This document shows, one piece after another, positions 1-9,209 of a stretch of DNA of 9,974 nucleotides; within the stretch, counting starts at the first letter, position 1; each line of letters starts with the position of its first letter. The position numbers and the translations under genes are program-made. The notes under the pieces were generated by a model, which ran no database searches, was not told where the DNA came from, and saw only the letters and a program-made list of their open reading frames with translations. Origin of the DNA: Alphaproteobacteria bacterium (GTDB taxonomy: Bacteria; Pseudomonadota; Alphaproteobacteria; Rhizobiales; Xanthobacteraceae); NCBI GenBank assembly GCA_005884465.1, contig VAZH01000087.1, positions 1 to 9,974 on the forward strand, given 5' to 3'.

Positions 1-1235
1 ACATTGCGGATGATGGCGCCGCAAAATTCCTCAACGTCGCCATCAAAGGATCCGGTTTCTTTGCGATGTGAGACCAAATCCTGCATCGTGCAGCCGGGCT
101 TGGCCACGTCCGGTGACAGTCCGAACATCTCGAGGTAGCGCCGGTTGCAAACGGTAACCCGCGCCAGCGCGTCGTAAACCACGAGGCCCTGCGGAATATT
201 GTTCACCGCGGTGTCCAGGCGCTGCTTTTCCAATTGATGCTGCTGCGACAGTTTGCGAACGACGAGAAACAGCATGACCGCGATCACAAGCACGGAGAAA
301 CCGGCCACGGTGACCAAATATCTGGTTTGCTCGCGCCAATCGGCCAATGCCGCCGCGACAGTCGTGGTTGCTATGATGGAGATTGGAAAATCGGCCAAGG
401 CGCGAACCGAAGCCAGCCGATCCAGACCGTCCAGCGGACTGCTCAACCGCATCGACCCGTGGTCCGACCTGGTTAAAATCTCGCGATGCATCTGACCGGT
501 TGCGAAATTCTTCCCGATCATCGCTTCAATATGGGGATGCCGCGCCAGCAACGTTCCGTCACGATGATACATTGAAATCGCCGCACTCTCTCCAAGCGCC
601 AGCGATGCGAAGAATTGTTCGAAGCTCGCAGGCGTAGTCGCTCTTGTGACCACTCCGAGGAACTCGCCTTTCGGCCCAGTCACCTTGTGAGCGATGACGG
701 TCGCCCAGCCGCTGGTGAAGCGGCTCTGCACCAGTTCGATCAAAACCGGCGTCACCGCAGCTCCTGATTTGAAGGCCTTGAAGTAGGCCCGATCAGCGAT
801 TTTGAGGTCCGGAACCGGCCAGGTGTCGGACGAATTGATCAGCACTCCCTCTGAATCAAACAGATTGACGCCGGCGACGTCGGAGTATCCTTCGGCCTTG
901 ACCCTCAGCACTTCGTGCCATTCGAGGGTGGCCATTTCTCCCCTGAAAATGTCGGGCGAAGTGATTCCGACCACCTCGATTTGCGCGACGACGAGTTTCT
1001 GAATGACCGTGAAATCTTCAAGTTGCTTGTCGAAGTGACGGGCCAGCAACAAAACGGTGTTTTCCAGTTCGCGTTTGCTGCTGTTTAGCGCACGCTCGCG
1101 GAAATTGCCGGCCATGATCGTGGTGCCGATCGTGATGGCCGCAATCAGGAATACGCCACCAAGGATAATCCAGTGGATCGGATTGGCGCCGGTGGAATGT
1201 CGGACGCGGAACGATGCGGTACTGTCTGCCGTCAT
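1..1235 (-). CDS. Membrane sensor protein with dCache-like and PAS domains, 3' end missing (probable cyclic-di-GMP or histidine-kinase signalling protein)
   Basis: An uninterrupted frame of 411 codons runs from ATG at 1235 off the left edge. An in-frame TAG lies eight codons before this ATG with no other start between, so the start is well fixed, although no good ribosome site is visible. Seen in the protein: a first membrane segment at about residues 19-42, an extracytoplasmic stretch of about 260 residues, a second membrane segment at about 306-326, a short charged linker, and a PAS domain from about 340 (NNIPQGLVVYDALARVTVCN, then RRYLEMFGL). The outer region contains the DRAYFKAF motif near 148 and a second-lobe pattern (GESAAISMYHRDGTLLARHP near 215), as in double-Cache ligand-binding domains. 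This PAS type is usually followed in Bradyrhizobium relatives by GGDEF-EAL, sometimes by a histidine kinase; the output domain is outside the window, so the final function is inference. It probably senses a small extracytoplasmic ligand. Confidence 0.85.
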   Translation of the reverse strand, partial: MTADSTASFRVRHSTGANPIHWIILGGVFLIAAITIGTTIMAGNFRERALNSSKRELENTVLLLARHFDKQLEDFTVIQKLVVAQIEVVGITSPDIFRGEMATLEWHEVLRVKAEGYSDVAGVNLFDSEGVLINSSDTWPVPDLKIADRAYFKAFKSGAAVTPVLIELVQSRFTSGWATVIAHKVTGPKGEFLGVVTRATTPASFEQFFASLALGESAAISMYHRDGTLLARHPHIEAMIGKNFATGQMHREILTRSDHGSMRLSSPLDGLDRLASVRALADFPISIIATTTVAAALADWREQTRYLVTVAGFSVLVIAVMLFLVVRKLSQQHQLEKQRLDTAVNNIPQGLVVYDALARVTVCNRRYLEMFGLSPDVAKPGCTMQDLVSHRKETGSFDGDVEEFCGAIIRN

Positions 1236-1366
1236 GGGTCTAGATCGCTGCCCAGGCTATAACGCCAGAAGCAGCTTTCTTACGCCCCGGCCCAGCACAT
1301 GAGTACGCTGACGGTATGGAAGTGACGTTAGGAATTTAGGTTAATAAGGTATTGACCGGCCTCCAG

Positions 1367-1382
1367 CCTCGCACATGCGAGG
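1367..1382. repeat. Short inverted repeat in the moaC-sensor gap
   Basis: CCTCGCACATGCGAGG is a 7-bp perfect inverted repeat around a 2-base centre (or a 6-bp stem with a 4-base loop). It lies between the signal-peptide-like ORF and the sensor gene. There is no T-run on either side, so it is not a classic intrinsic terminator. It could be a weak transcript end for the short ORF, a protein-binding site, or chance in GC-rich DNA. Confidence 0.4.
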
Positions 1383-1401
1383 CGGCCAGCTGTGGGTCAG
1401 A

Positions 1402-1470
1402 CTATGTCGCCGCGGTTACTGCAGGCGTCGACAAGATGGCCACCGCGCCAAGAAGCTTGAAGGTCGACAT
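1402..1470 (-). pseudogene. Possible remnant of a small secreted protein (22-residue signal-peptide-like ORF)
   Basis: ATG at 1470 is preceded by a good Shine-Dalgarno GGAGAG (1476-1481, 5 nt away) and a TATACT -10-like hexamer at 1509-1514. It opens a 22-residue peptide, MSTFKLLGAVAILSTPAVTA then AT, ended by TAG. The pattern of lysine, hydrophobic core and small residues looks like a Sec signal peptide, cut off about where the mature protein should begin. I recall similar N-termini (MxTFKLLGAVAI...) on small secreted hypothetical proteins of Bradyrhizobium; that is memory, not a search. Translation beyond the stop stays open for about 21 codons but gives nothing I recognise. It could be a decayed gene, a real very small membrane peptide, or coincidence. 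The intact ribosome site argues against pure chance. Confidence 0.35.
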
Positions 1471-1583
1471 TGCGTCTCTCCGCTTGAGTATGCGCTGAGG
1501 GCACTTGGAGTATAACACCGAGGTTGATGCACTCTTCCATTCTCGCCGATCACTCCGGCGTGAAGGCGAATGCGGGACGGTGG

Positions 1584-2081
1584 TCAGGCGCGATAGTGCC
1601 CGGACTTGCCACCCTTTTTCTCGACCAGATGAATGCCTTCGATGCGGACGCCGCGCTCCACCGCCTTGATCATGTCGTAGATTGTGAGGCACGCGACCGA
1701 CACTGCCGTCAGCGCTTCCATCTCGACGCCGGTCGGGCCGGTCACCTTGACGACGGCGCGGACAATGCAGCCGGGCAGCTTCTTGTCGGGCGTGATGTCC
1801 AGCGTGACGTTCGACAGAGCCAGCGGATGACACAGCGGTATCAGATCCGAGGTGCACTTCGCCGCCATGATGCCGGCGACGCGCGCGGTGCCGAGCACGT
1901 CGCCCTTCTTGGCATTGCCTGAGACGATCAGCGCAAGCGTCGCCTTGCTCATGATAACGCGGCCTTCCGCAACCGCGGTGCGTTCGGTCGCGGGCTTGGT
2001 CGATACGTCGACCATCCGCGCTTCGCCTGTTGCGTCAATGTGGGTGAGGGCGGGACCGTCTTGGGAAGATTTGCGCGCCAT
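1584..2081 (-). CDS. moaC: Cyclic pyranopterin monophosphate synthase MoaC
   Basis: A 165-residue protein, near the family's usual length of about 160. MoaC works in the cytoplasm with the radical-SAM enzyme MoaA to turn GTP into cyclic pyranopterin monophosphate, the first stage of molybdenum cofactor synthesis. Family motifs are all present: an N-terminal [20 protein letters not shown], the substrate-pocket region [18 protein letters not shown] around residues 75-92, [18 protein letters not shown] near 112-130, and the catalytic [10 protein letters not shown] with the conserved Asp and Lys near 134-140. The C-terminus ends in [11 protein letters not shown], also typical. The start is 3 nt after the trpC stop, so translation is probably coupled and the gene is the last of a trpD-trpC-moaC operon. 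In many relatives moeA comes next; here a gap and a sensor gene follow. Confidence 0.97.
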   Translation of the reverse strand: MARKSSQDGPALTHIDATGEARMVDVSTKPATERTAVAEGRVIMSKATLALIVSGNAKKGDVLGTARVAGIMAAKCTSDLIPLCHPLALSNVTLDITPDKKLPGCIVRAVVKVTGPTGVEMEALTAVSVACLTIYDMIKAVERGVRIEGIHLVEKKGGKSGHYRA

Positions 2082-2084
2082 GGG

Positions 2085-2906
2085 CTAGCGCGTTCCTGTT
2101 GCGCGGGGCGTGTCACCACGCGCCAGCAGCGCGCGGGTCGCCGCCGCTACATCGGCCTGCCGCATCAGGCTTTCGCCGACCAGGAATGTCGAGATGCCGA
2201 GACGCGCCAGACGCGCGAGATCGTCGGGCGCAAAGATGCCGCTTTCGCCGACCATCAGGCGTTCGCTCGGGATCAGCGGCGCCAGCGCTTCGCTGGTCGC
2301 AAGCGTGGTCTCAAAAGTCCTTAAGTTGCGGTTGTTGATGCCGATCATCGGCGAGTGAAGTTTCAGCGCCCGATCCAGCTCGCTGCGTTCATGGATTTCG
2401 ATCAATACATCCATGCCGTGGGCAATCGCTGCATCCTCGATATCGCGCGCCGCGGCATCGTCGAGCGCCGCCATAATGATCAGGATGCAGTCGGCGCCGT
2501 GGGCGCGGGCCTCGACCACCTGATAGGTGTCGTACATGAAATCCTTGCGCAGCACCGGCAGAGTGGTCGCGGCGCGCGCCGCCACCATGAAATCGAGGTG
2601 GCCCTGAAACGACGGTGTGTCGGTCAGCACCGAAAGACAGGCCGCGCCTCCGGCTTCATAGGCGCGTGCCAAGAGCGGGGGATCGAAGTCGGCGCGAATA
2701 AGCCCCCTGGAGGGCGAAGCCTTCTTCACTTCGGCAATCAGCGCGTACTCACCCAGAGCGAGCTTTTTACGGATCGCATCGACAAAACCCCGCGGTGCGG
2801 GCGCGGCCTTCGCCAGCGCTTCGACGCTTGAAAGCGGATGCGCGCGCTTGGCGGCGGCGATCTCCTCGCGCTTGTAAGCCTCGATCTTGCTCAGGATATC
2901 GGACAT
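2085..2906 (-). CDS. trpC: Indole-3-glycerol phosphate synthase TrpC (not fused to TrpF)
   Basis: A 273-residue TIM-barrel enzyme of tryptophan synthesis. It closes the ring of carboxyphenylamino-deoxyribulose 5-phosphate, releasing CO2 and water, to give indole-3-glycerol phosphate. By comparison with the well-studied archaeal enzyme, the expected active-site residues are present: Glu59 and Lys61 in [12 protein letters not shown], Lys121 in [13 protein letters not shown], Glu170 in VLIEIHE, Asn191 in INNRNL, and Glu221-Ser222 in VGESGI, with the phosphate-binding FLVGESLM near 241-248. The length matches a stand-alone enzyme, so trpF must lie elsewhere. A clear Shine-Dalgarno GGAGAGG (2914-2920) sits 7 nt before the ATG in the 16-nt gap after trpD. 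Its stop is 3 nt from the moaC start. Confidence 0.98.
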   Translation of the reverse strand: MSDILSKIEAYKREEIAAAKRAHPLSSVEALAKAAPAPRGFVDAIRKKLALGEYALIAEVKKASPSRGLIRADFDPPLLARAYEAGGAACLSVLTDTPSFQGHLDFMVAARAATTLPVLRKDFMYDTYQVVEARAHGADCILIIMAALDDAAARDIEDAAIAHGMDVLIEIHERSELDRALKLHSPMIGINNRNLRTFETTLATSEALAPLIPSERLMVGESGIFAPDDLARLARLGISTFLVGESLMRQADVAAATRALLARGDTPRATGTR

Positions 2907-2922
2907 CGCGAGGCCTCTCCGG

Positions 2923-3936
2923 TCAGCCGTTGGAGACCGCGATCAGCTGCTTCAGTCGCGCCGCCGCAGCTCCGCTGTCGAGCGATTTGGTGCCGAGTGC
3001 GACGCCTTCCTTCAAATTCTTCGCACGGCCGGCCACGATCAGCGCCGCCGCAGCGTTCAGCAGTGCGACGTCGCGAAAAGGGCTCGGCTTCCCGTCGAGC
3101 ACGCTTTGCAGCGCGATCGCGTTGGCATCGGCATCGCCACCCCTCAGTGCGGCGCCGCCGACCCGGTTAAGACCGGCTTCCTCCGGCGTCACCTCAAAGG
3201 TGCGGATATTGCCGTTCTCGAGGGCCGCGACAAACGAAGGGCCGGTAAGGGTGATTTCATCGAGCCCATCGGAGCCGTGCACCACCCAGGCGGATTCGGC
3301 GCCGAGGTTTTTGAGCACCTGCGCCAGCGGCTGCACCCATTGCCGGGAAAACACGCCGACCATTTGCCGCTTCACGCCGGCCGGATTTGACAGCGGCCCG
3401 AGCAGATTGAAGATCGTGCGGGTCGCCAGTTCGACGCGGGTCGGGCCGACATTCTTCATCGCCGGGTGATGCGATGGCGCGAACATGAAGCCGATGCCGG
3501 CCTCGGCGACGCAACGCCCGACATGGTCCGGCTTGATGTCGATCCTGACCCCGAGCGAGGAAAGCACATCCGCCGCGCCCGAGCGCGACGACAGCGCGCG
3601 ATTGCCGTGCTTGGCGACGGGGACGCCCGCCCCCGCGACGATAAACGAGGCGCAGGTCGAGACGTTGACCGAGCCGGAGCCATCACCGCCGGTGCCAACG
3701 ACGTCGACGGCATTACCGGGAGCCTTGACGCGCAGCATCTTCGCGCGCATGGCCGATACCGCGCCGGTGATTTCATCGACGGTTTCGCCGCGCACGCGAA
3801 GCGCCATCAATAGTCCGCCCATCTGCGAAGGCGTCGCCTCGCCGGACATCATGCTTTCGAAGGCGGATGCCGCCTCGTCGCGCGACAGCGTCGCGCCGGT
3901 GGCGACTTTTCCGATGATAGATTTCAGGTCATCCAT
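2923..3936 (-). CDS. trpD: Anthranilate phosphoribosyltransferase TrpD
   Basis: A 337-residue protein that joins anthranilate to phosphoribosyl pyrophosphate, the second committed step of tryptophan synthesis. Diagnostic motifs are the PRPP/magnesium loop [14 protein letters not shown] (81-94), [17 protein letters not shown] (109-125), [13 protein letters not shown] (149-161), GPLSNPA (180-186) and HGSDGLDE (220-227). The frame stays open upstream to an ATG at 3999, but that would add 21 unrelated lysine- and serine-rich residues encoded largely by a palindromic repeat. The family normally begins with the helix seen here at [14 protein letters not shown], so ATG 3936 is preferred. Its ribosome site is weak. 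No trpG neighbour is visible; related bacteria often carry the glutamine amidotransferase fused to TrpE elsewhere. Confidence 0.97.
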   Translation of the reverse strand: MDDLKSIIGKVATGATLSRDEAASAFESMMSGEATPSQMGGLLMALRVRGETVDEITGAVSAMRAKMLRVKAPGNAVDVVGTGGDGSGSVNVSTCASFIVAGAGVPVAKHGNRALSSRSGAADVLSSLGVRIDIKPDHVGRCVAEAGIGFMFAPSHHPAMKNVGPTRVELATRTIFNLLGPLSNPAGVKRQMVGVFSRQWVQPLAQVLKNLGAESAWVVHGSDGLDEITLTGPSFVAALENGNIRTFEVTPEEAGLNRVGGAALRGGDADANAIALQSVLDGKPSPFRDVALLNAAAALIVAGRAKNLKEGVALGTKSLDSGAAAARLKQLIAVSNG

Positions 3937-3967
3937 CGCGTGCTTTCGGGAATGCTCATCTTTTTTG

Positions 3968-4016
3968 GAGCATGATTTTTTCGGAAAACCGGTGCCCACT
4001 TTTCCGGATCATGCTC
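3968..4016. repeat. Rhizobiales-type intergenic palindromic repeat between ppiD and trpD
   Basis: A 49-bp imperfect palindrome. The outer arms GAGCATGAT (3968-3976) and ATCATGCTC (4008-4016) pair perfectly; inner arms CGGAAAA (3982-3988) and TTTTCCG (4000-4006) pair around a GC-rich centre. The wording (GCATGAT, then TTTCGGAAAACCGG and TTTTCCGGATCATGC) is the one I know as a highly repeated intergenic element in Bradyrhizobium and relatives. The right arm overlaps the ppiD stop codon by two bases. No T-run follows on either strand in the right place, so it is not a classic terminator, though the stem could stabilise or shorten the ppiD transcript. Confidence 0.8.
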
Positions 4017-5916
4017 AGTTATTCGCGCCCGTCACCTGTGCGAAGGCGGCCTGATTGATGGTCGTGCCGATATCCGTTTCAAGCTTCGCGACGTATTGCG
4101 CGATCTGTTCATCGGTCAGGCCGCGCTGAAGGGTCTCTTTCAGTTTCTTCATGTCGTCCGAAGCCAGGTCGACCGGCGGCACGCTGACGTCGGTCACGCG
4201 GAACACGATCCATTCGCTTGGGCCGGCGCCAGCAGTTTGTCCGACGCCATCCTTGGCGGTGCGAAACGCCGCGCTGATCGCGCTGGCGGGTACGCCAGGC
4301 AGCGAAGCATCGCGCCTGAATCCGCTGGCTGTTTCGACTTTCGATCCCAATGCTGCCGCTTCGTCGGCGAGATTGCCGCCTTGTTCGAGCTTTTGAATGA
4401 TCTCCGTTGCCTTGGTCCGCAGCCGGCTTGCGATCTGGTCGTCGCGCCATCGCGCCTCGACCTGATCCTTCACCTCATCGAGGTTGCGTTCGCGCGAGGG
4501 GGTGATGCCGAGAACGTCGTACCAGACATAGCCGCCGTTGAACGAAATCGGGTCGTTGTCGACACCGACATCGCTGTTGAATGCCTGCGAGACGACTTCG
4601 AGACCGCGGGAAATGTTGCCGACCGGCTGGCCGTTGGGTCGGCGGCCGGAGCGATCGACGGCGTCGATGGTCACGGCGGTGAGCCCCAGTTTCTGCGCGG
4701 CCTCGATGACGCTGGCGCCGCCGCCGCGCTCGTCTTCCATCTTGTCGCGCAGCTCCGCAACCTTGGTGCGCGCGCGCTCAGTGGCTATTTCCTTCTTCAG
4801 GTTGGAGGCGACGCTTTCATATGATGGTTCGACCCCGGGCTCGATCTTGCCGATCTTGACCAGCGCCACGCCGAACCGGCCCTGCACCGGCTGGCTCACC
4901 TCTCCGGACGGCAGCGAAAACGCCGCATTGGCGATCGCGGTATCGATAATGGCGGATTTCGTGATCAGCCCGAGCTCGACGTCGGACGGACTGAGCCCAC
5001 GCTCCTTGGCGAGATCCTCAAATGATAATCCGGACGCAATACGGCTACGCGCCGCCATGGCTTCTTCCGTATTCGGAAACACGATTTGCGAGACCTGGCG
5101 CTGTTCTGGCGTTCCAAGCTTGTCGCGGCGCTGCTCGAAGATCTTTTTGGCATCCTCGTCGGAAACTTCCGACCATTTGCCGATATCTTCCGGCGTAATC
5201 GCGACAAAGGATATTTTGCGATACTCGGGCGCGCGGAACTGGGTCTTGTGATCGTCGAAATAACTGGCCAGCGTCTCCGGCGAAGCCGGATCGATTGGCC
5301 CGGCCTGCGCGGCGTCGAGTTTGACGTAGTCCATCGAACGCTGCTCATTCTGGAAGCGGCTGAGCGCCTCGATCAGCACTTTCGGTGGTTCCAGAGCGGC
5401 TGAGATCGTGCCGGCGATTTGACGCCGCAGCGACACCCGCCGCTGGTCGGCGAGATAACGCTGTTCGGTGAAGCCGTATTGCCGGATCGTGGCCTGGAAG
5501 CGCCCGGGATCGAATGCGCCGCCAACACCCTTGAAATTGGGATCATTGAGGATCATGCGCATGGTCTCGGCGTCGGACTGTCCGAGCCCCAGCCGCCGCG
5601 CTTCCTCGTCAAGGGCGGCTTCCGCAATGGTCTGCTGCAGCAGCTGACGGTCGAGGCCGAAGGCGCGGGCCTGATCCGCCGTCAGCGGGCGGCCGAACTG
5701 GCGGCCGATCTGCTGCAGCTTCTCAGTATAGATTTGACGGAATTCATTGATCGAGATCTCGGTGCGGCCGACCGTGGCCAGTGTCGACTGGCCAAAACCC
5801 CTGAAGATGTCGTTGATGCCCCAAATTCCGAAACTGATGATCAAGACGCCCATCACCACGGCCATGATGATCTTGCCGAGCCAGTTTGATGAGGCTTTCC
5901 GCATTCCTCGAAGCAT
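4015..5916 (-). CDS. ppiD: Membrane-anchored periplasmic chaperone / peptidyl-prolyl isomerase, PpiD (SurA N-terminal) family
   Basis: A 633-residue protein, the usual size for PpiD. A short cytoplasmic N-terminus with basic residues (MLRGMRKASSNWLGK) is followed by one membrane segment at about residues 14-33 and a long periplasmic part. Residues about 44-200 form the SurA_N-like chaperone region, starting with the typical VGRTEISINEF. A parvulin-type PPIase domain covers about 270-358 (QVSQIVF, LSFEDLAKERGLSPSD, LGLITKSAI, GEVSQPVQGRFGVALVKI), and a helical and second substrate-binding part follows. PpiD helps outer-membrane and secreted proteins fold as they leave the Sec translocon; secG lies nearby but diverges. 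The frame extends to an ATG at 6054, but that start would lie upstream of the predicted promoter and add unrelated residues, so ATG 5916 is chosen. No strong ribosome site is seen. Confidence 0.93.
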   Translation of the reverse strand: MLRGMRKASSNWLGKIIMAVVMGVLIISFGIWGINDIFRGFGQSTLATVGRTEISINEFRQIYTEKLQQIGRQFGRPLTADQARAFGLDRQLLQQTIAEAALDEEARRLGLGQSDAETMRMILNDPNFKGVGGAFDPGRFQATIRQYGFTEQRYLADQRRVSLRRQIAGTISAALEPPKVLIEALSRFQNEQRSMDYVKLDAAQAGPIDPASPETLASYFDDHKTQFRAPEYRKISFVAITPEDIGKWSEVSDEDAKKIFEQRRDKLGTPEQRQVSQIVFPNTEEAMAARSRIASGLSFEDLAKERGLSPSDVELGLITKSAIIDTAIANAAFSLPSGEVSQPVQGRFGVALVKIGKIEPGVEPSYESVASNLKKEIATERARTKVAELRDKMEDERGGGASVIEAAQKLGLTAVTIDAVDRSGRRPNGQPVGNISRGLEVVSQAFNSDVGVDNDPISFNGGYVWYDVLGITPSRERNLDEVKDQVEARWRDDQIASRLRTKATEIIQKLEQGGNLADEAAALGSKVETASGFRRDASLPGVPASAISAAFRTAKDGVGQTAGAGPSEWIVFRVTDVSVPPVDLASDDMKKLKETLQRGLTDEQIAQYVAKLETDIGTTINQAAFAQVTGANN

Positions 5917-6006
5917 GGGTCCAACTTTTTGGCAGGAGGGAACCGGCTCGCGCCCAAGCGAATTCGGTATCGAATTCCGCAAAAGGGCATCACCGAGTTG
6001 ATAAGT

Positions 6007-6035
6007 ATCATAAAGTGGCAGCCGCCTCGTCGCAA
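6007..6035 (-). promoter_or_regulatory. Predicted promoter of ppiD
   Basis: On the minus strand TTGCGA (6030-6035) and TATGAT (6007-6012) are separated by exactly 17 bp, a good sigma-70-like match. Transcription would begin near 6000, giving a leader of about 84 nt before the ppiD ATG at 5916. This also argues against translation starting at 6054. The same 237-bp divergent gap (5917-6153) must serve tpiA, for which I could not find convincing hexamers. Confidence 0.5.
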
Positions 6036-6153
6036 CCTTAGCGGGGAGGGCCAATTAAACCGGTCAGCGGCTCGCCGATGCCAAGGGCGGTATCTGGAAC
6101 TGGCCCCTCTGCTCTGCTAGCGCATTCTTGACCTGGATATTCATGAGATCCCC

Positions 6154-6912
6154 ATGACCGACGACATCCGGCCGCTGATTGCCGGCAACTGGAAAATGAA
6201 CGGCCTGAAGGCCTCCATGGACGAATTCGAGGCCATGCTCGCCGGCGCCTCCGAGGTCGCTGACAAGGCCGATCTGCTGGTTTGCCCGCCGGCGACACTG
6301 ATTGCGGCCTTCGCGGAAAAAGCCGGCGGCTCAAAAACCGTCGCGGTCGGCGCGCAGGATTGCCACCCCGAGCCGTTCGGCGCCCATACCGGCGACATTT
6401 CAGCCGAAATGCTGGCGGATGCCGGGGCGCGCGTCGTCATTGTCGGCCACTCCGAGCGCCGCGCCGACCACGGCGAGACCGACGTGCTGGTTCGGCAGAA
6501 GACGGAGGCGGTCTGGCGCGCCGGCCTCACCGCGATCGTCTGCATCGGCGAAACCCAGCGCCAGCGCGATGCCGGTCATACCCTCGACATCTGCCGCGGG
6601 CAGCTCAACGTCTCGCTGCCGGACGGCGCGCGGGCCGACAATCTGGTGGTGGCCTATGAGCCGGTTTGGGCGATCGGCACCGGCCTGACCCCGACGGCCG
6701 AAGATGTTGAGCAAATTCATCAATTTATCCGGGAACTCCTCACTGCGCGATTTAACCGCGAGGGGGCCAGGGTCCGTATTCTCTATGGCGGCTCGGTAAA
6801 ACCCTCGAACGCGAGGGAATTGATGGCGGTCGCCAACGTCAACGGCGCGCTGGTCGGCGGCGCCAGCCTGAAAGCGGCCGATTTCCTTGCGATCGCGCAT
6901 AGTTGTCCCTAG
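6154..6912 (+). CDS. tpiA: Triosephosphate isomerase TpiA
   Basis: A 252-residue TIM-barrel enzyme, normal family length, that interconverts dihydroxyacetone phosphate and glyceraldehyde 3-phosphate in glycolysis and gluconeogenesis. Catalytic residues are all visible: Asn12 and Lys14 in AGNWKMN, His99 in VIVGHSERR, and Glu169 in [12 protein letters not shown], which also contains the mobile loop 6 (about 170-177). Phosphate-binding segments YGGSVKPSN (211-219) and GALVGGASL (231-239) are intact. The start fits the family's N-terminus ([11 protein letters not shown]); a nearby ATG at 6143 is out of frame. The ribosome site is weak. The gene is transcribed away from ppiD and is followed at 127 nt by secG, the usual order in this group of bacteria. 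Confidence 0.98.
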   Translation: MTDDIRPLIAGNWKMNGLKASMDEFEAMLAGASEVADKADLLVCPPATLIAAFAEKAGGSKTVAVGAQDCHPEPFGAHTGDISAEMLADAGARVVIVGHSERRADHGETDVLVRQKTEAVWRAGLTAIVCIGETQRQRDAGHTLDICRGQLNVSLPDGARADNLVVAYEPVWAIGTGLTPTAEDVEQIHQFIRELLTARFNREGARVRILYGGSVKPSNARELMAVANVNGALVGGASLKAADFLAIAHSCP

Positions 6913-7039
6913 CTAACGGCAAGGCGGTGCCGGGGGTGACAATGCCCCGTCCAATCGTGTAACACCGCGCAACTTCAAACCCCGCAAGCCCCCGTTCAGC
7001 CGGACACCGGCGTCTCTCGGCCTGCGACGGAAGGTAGAG

Positions 7040-7429
7040 ATGCAGACTGTCGTTATCGTAGTCCACCTGATGATCGTTGCGACCATGATCGCGACCGTGC
7101 TGCTGCAGAAATCCGAAGGCGGCGGCCTTGGCGTCGGCGGGGGTGCCGGCTTCATGTCGAGCCGCGGCACCGCCAATTTGCTGACGCGCACGACTGCGGT
7201 GCTTGCGGTGGGCTTCTTCCTGACCAGCCTGTTCTTGTCCTGGTACGCAAGCTATGACCGCAAGCCGAGCTCGATCATCAATCCAGCCTCGCAGTCACAG
7301 CCGGCAGGACCGGCAACGCCGGTTTCCCCGCCGACCGGCGGGGGCATCTTGGATTCGCTGAAGAAATCCGACGAGCGGCAGCAGAGCCAGCCGGCACCAT
7401 CGGGTCCGCAGGCGCCGCAATCGCAATAA
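7040..7429 (+). CDS. secG: Preprotein translocase subunit SecG
   Basis: A 129-residue small membrane protein that associates with SecY and SecE and assists SecA-driven export. It has the SecG layout: membrane segment 1 at about residues 3-22 (VVIVVHLMIVATMIATVLLQ), the conserved cytoplasmic loop QKSEGGGLGVGGGAGFMSSR (23-42) and the following TANLLTRTTA, then membrane segment 2 at about 52-70. The tail from about 73 is proline-, glutamine- and serine-rich and low in complexity, a common alphaproteobacterial extension that is probably disordered. A strong Shine-Dalgarno GGAAGG (7029-7034) lies 5 nt before the ATG. It sits between tpiA and pyrG, the order expected in Bradyrhizobium relatives. 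Confidence 0.96.
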   Translation: MQTVVIVVHLMIVATMIATVLLQKSEGGGLGVGGGAGFMSSRGTANLLTRTTAVLAVGFFLTSLFLSWYASYDRKPSSIINPASQSQPAGPATPVSPPTGGGILDSLKKSDERQQSQPAPSGPQAPQSQ

Positions 7430-7525
7430 AGCGGGGTGGCCATGCAGGAAGGCGGTCTGGCATTCTGCATCAATAATCCCCATCAATACGCTGATAACAC
7501 TTCAATTTTCACGTCACCCACAGCC

Positions 7526-7542
7526 CCGCAAAAGCTTTGCGG
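7526..7542 (+). other. Hairpin 1 in the secG-pyrG gap
   Basis: CCGCAAA (7526-7532), loop AGC, TTTGCGG (7536-7542): a perfect 7-bp stem. It is not followed by a T-run, so it is not a classic intrinsic terminator. It lies in the presumed pyrG leader, 7 nt before a second perfect hairpin. Its right arm shares bases 7541-7542 with a possible extension of that second stem, so the two could compete in a longer fold; this is inference. Confidence 0.55.
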
Positions 7543-7549
7543 CGGCTCA

Positions 7550-7569
7550 CGATTCGCTTTGGCGAATCG
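7550..7569 (+). other. Hairpin 2 just upstream of pyrG
   Basis: CGATTCGC (7550-7557), loop TTTG, GCGAATCG (7562-7569): a perfect 8-bp stem ending 13 nt before the weak Shine-Dalgarno AAAGG (7583-7587) and 27 nt before the pyrG ATG. It could influence pyrG translation, separate secG and pyrG expression, or mark an RNA processing site. No T-run follows. Confidence 0.55.
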
Positions 7570-7584
7570 CGCCGGTGGCCTTAA

Positions 7585-9198
<1,614 letters not shown>

Positions 9199-9209
9199 AC
9201 GGACTTCGA

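Larger units (their letters stand above)
1236..1583. other. Gene-poor gap between moaC and the sensor gene
   Basis: Between the moaC stop and the sensor start I find no full-length gene. The gap contains a 22-codon signal-peptide-like ORF with a good ribosome site (1402-1470), a TATACT -10-like hexamer on the minus strand (1509-1514) with no convincing -35, and a short perfect inverted repeat (1367-1382). The stretch 1321-1356 is unusually AT-rich for this genome and may hold the sensor promoter, but I could not assign hexamers. No clear intrinsic terminator with a T-run follows moaC; only weak 4-5 bp stems are visible near 1540-1575. Confidence 0.6.

Noticed and set aside
43..339. A 98-codon minus-strand frame near the left edge
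   Set aside because: It is out of frame with the sensor gene whose continuous frame covers 1-1235 and shows clear membrane and PAS features.
2795..3469. A 224-codon plus-strand frame across trpC and trpD
   Set aside because: It is the opposite strand of two well-conserved enzymes, with a serine- and arginine-rich translation and no motif.
3937..3999. An upstream ATG adding 21 residues to TrpD
   Set aside because: The added residues come largely from the palindromic repeat and do not fit the family's N-terminus.
4096..4824. A 242-codon plus-strand frame opposite ppiD
   Set aside because: It is antisense to a recognisable ppiD and its translation shows no domain or motif; stop-poor antisense frames are expected at this GC content.
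5959..5977. CGAATTC repeated twice, 12 bp apart, in the ppiD-tpiA gap
   Set aside because: It is short, largely reflects the self-complementary GAATTC, and lies within the presumed ppiD leader without a clear role.
6932..6953. A GGGG...CCCC stem after tpiA as a terminator
   Set aside because: The stem has only four sure pairs with a long loop and no T-run.
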